Program-made: the position numbers and the translations under genes
Part shown: piece by piece, positions 63,073 through 64,000 of the stretch
How the letters are laid out: every line of letters begins with the position of its first letter
Numbering within the stretch: the first letter of the stretch is position 1
Notes under the pieces: generated by a model
The model's database searches: none
The model's input: only the letters and a program-made list of their open reading frames with translations
Told to the model about the DNA's origin: nothing
From: Metaphire vulgaris
Lineage: Eukaryota; Annelida; Clitellata; Crassiclitellata; Megascolecidae
DNA: 64,000 nt
Reading direction: 5' to 3'
Assembly: GCA_018105865.1 (NCBI GenBank)
Contig: CM030837.1
Location: 2,175,475-2,239,474 of the forward strand

Positions 63073-63277
63073 CAGGGGCGCTGTCAGGATTCCGGAATAA
63101 GGGGGGACTGGAGATTGACACTTGCGGGTAAAAGCTCTTTCAGTTTTCGTGCACATTCCCTCGATTTAGTTATACGACCTATCCCCCTCCCCTATTAATC
63201 AACGGATTTTCACAAATCCCATGACCGCTCCCTGTCCGAATAAGGGGGCCGCCCCCTTCGGTGACTACGCCAAAGGG
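63073..63277. mobile_element. Possible family E MITE
   Basis: It has a CAGGGGCGCTGTCAGGATTCC start and a GTGACTACGCCAAAGG end, with body sequence like 26991-27262. The flanks CTGTCAAT / GTCTCAAT match at 6 of 8. The right boundary is uncertain. Confidence 0.45.
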
Positions 63278-63609
63278 GTCTCAATATTTAGAAGCTAATA
63301 ATTATAATCAATGATAAGCCCTTAACAGTCATTATGTTGACTAATGGTGTTGCTGTTATTACATATAGCATAATGAAAAAGCGTCATGATTTAGCATCGC
63401 AGAAGTTATGAAAACTGATCAGCAGTAGGCGAGCGGATGTTTTTGCAATGCGTGTGTGTGTGTGTGTGGTATATTTGGCGGAGCGATACCGATTGTGTCG
63501 ACGGCCTACTTTTCTGCTCGGTAGTATTCGCCAAAGAACGGGACGTAGATAAGTTTCAAGATGAGAACATGTGGTTATTAGTTTAATACTTCTGGTAGCA
63601 ACGTTCGAC

Positions 63610-63782
63610 CAGGGGCGTAGCGACGGGGGTGTATATCGGCATAAATAACCCCCCCCCCCATCAGGCTACCTTAAGGTTTTAAATGTGTTTTTGTAAGATT
63701 TTCAACGTTTTTAAGATTTATACCTCCAAAACACACATTATTTACCCCCCCCCCCCCAATCAAATTCCTGGCTACGCCTCTG
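63610..63782. mobile_element. hAT-type MITE, family A
   Basis: The left terminus is CAGGGGCGTAGC and the right GCTACGCCTCTG, with a perfect 8-bp duplication CGTTCGAC at 63602-63609 and 63783-63790. Confidence 0.9.
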
Positions 63783-64000
63783 CGTTCGACGTCTGACAGG
63801 CGTCTGATTTACCCACAAAACCAATTTATTTCTCGACTTCAATTGGCTTGTGGATTGAGAGTATAAGATGGTTCAAATTCTCAGCAATTTCACCGCGTTC
63901 GAATAGATGTCAAAAGCAGCCGTACTGTATTAGAACTCTTCGCTCCAATCTCATTAGCAGCCTCAAAGAGAGCGGTTCTAACGAAGCCATAATGACACCC

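Larger units (their letters stand above)
61910..64000. other. 5' flank or first intron of the Kv gene
   Basis: ATC-rich repeats to 62285, an (AAGT)n retroelement end, a possible family E MITE and a family A MITE. One weak candidate Kv first exon is at 62731-62778 (-). Confidence 0.4.

Overview
The window is eukaryotic, from an invertebrate animal nuclear genome. It has intron-rich genes with GT..AG introns, metazoan-specific ion channels (a Kv1/Shaker channel and a DEG/ENaC channel), GC-rich exons in AT-rich non-coding DNA, LINE fragments, many small DNA transposons and very long microsatellites. A marine deuterostome or lophotrochozoan fits best, but the species cannot be fixed from this sequence alone.

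Four protein-coding loci can be supported. (1) 4304-18983, + strand: a nine-exon gene that I assembled from splice sites and phases. It encodes a 530-residue predicted secreted protein, probably membrane- or GPI-anchored. Exons 2-9 each carry exactly three cysteines, and intron phases alternate 1,2,1,2. I do not recognise a named family; this is the most novel item. (2) 22991-24562, + strand: a DEG/ENaC (ASIC/FaNaC-like) sodium channel in one open exon, with the usual pre-TM1 His-Gly motif replaced by Lys-Ala. (3) 27546-46570, + strand: an 18-exon, 1484-residue BLTP3 (UHRF1BP1/SHIP164) bridge-like lipid-transfer protein that appears complete. (4) 60290-61888, - strand: a Kv1/Shaker potassium channel from the T1 domain to a PDZ-ligand C-terminus, missing only its N-terminal exon, with an unusual acidic tail. 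A probable terminal exon of a Ly6/three-finger protein lies at 52728-52915 (-).

The rest is repeats. At least sixteen short non-autonomous elements with CAG..CTG termini are flanked by 8-bp target duplications, many of them perfect (hAT-type MITEs, eight sequence types). A second group of 80-230 bp elements begins TTAA-CCC and ends GGG-TTAA (piggyBac-type) and sits mainly in BLTP3 introns. One element of each kind landed inside a BLTP3 5' splice site. A 5'-truncated LINE (50737-52269, -) is split by a second LINE. LINE 3' ends recur across the window next to ATT/ACT microsatellites, which suggests that the arrays grew from LINE tails.

The four loci do not form an operon or an obvious pathway. 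Two encode channels, one a cell-surface or secreted protein, and one a cytosolic lipid-transfer protein at endosome/Golgi or lysosome contacts.
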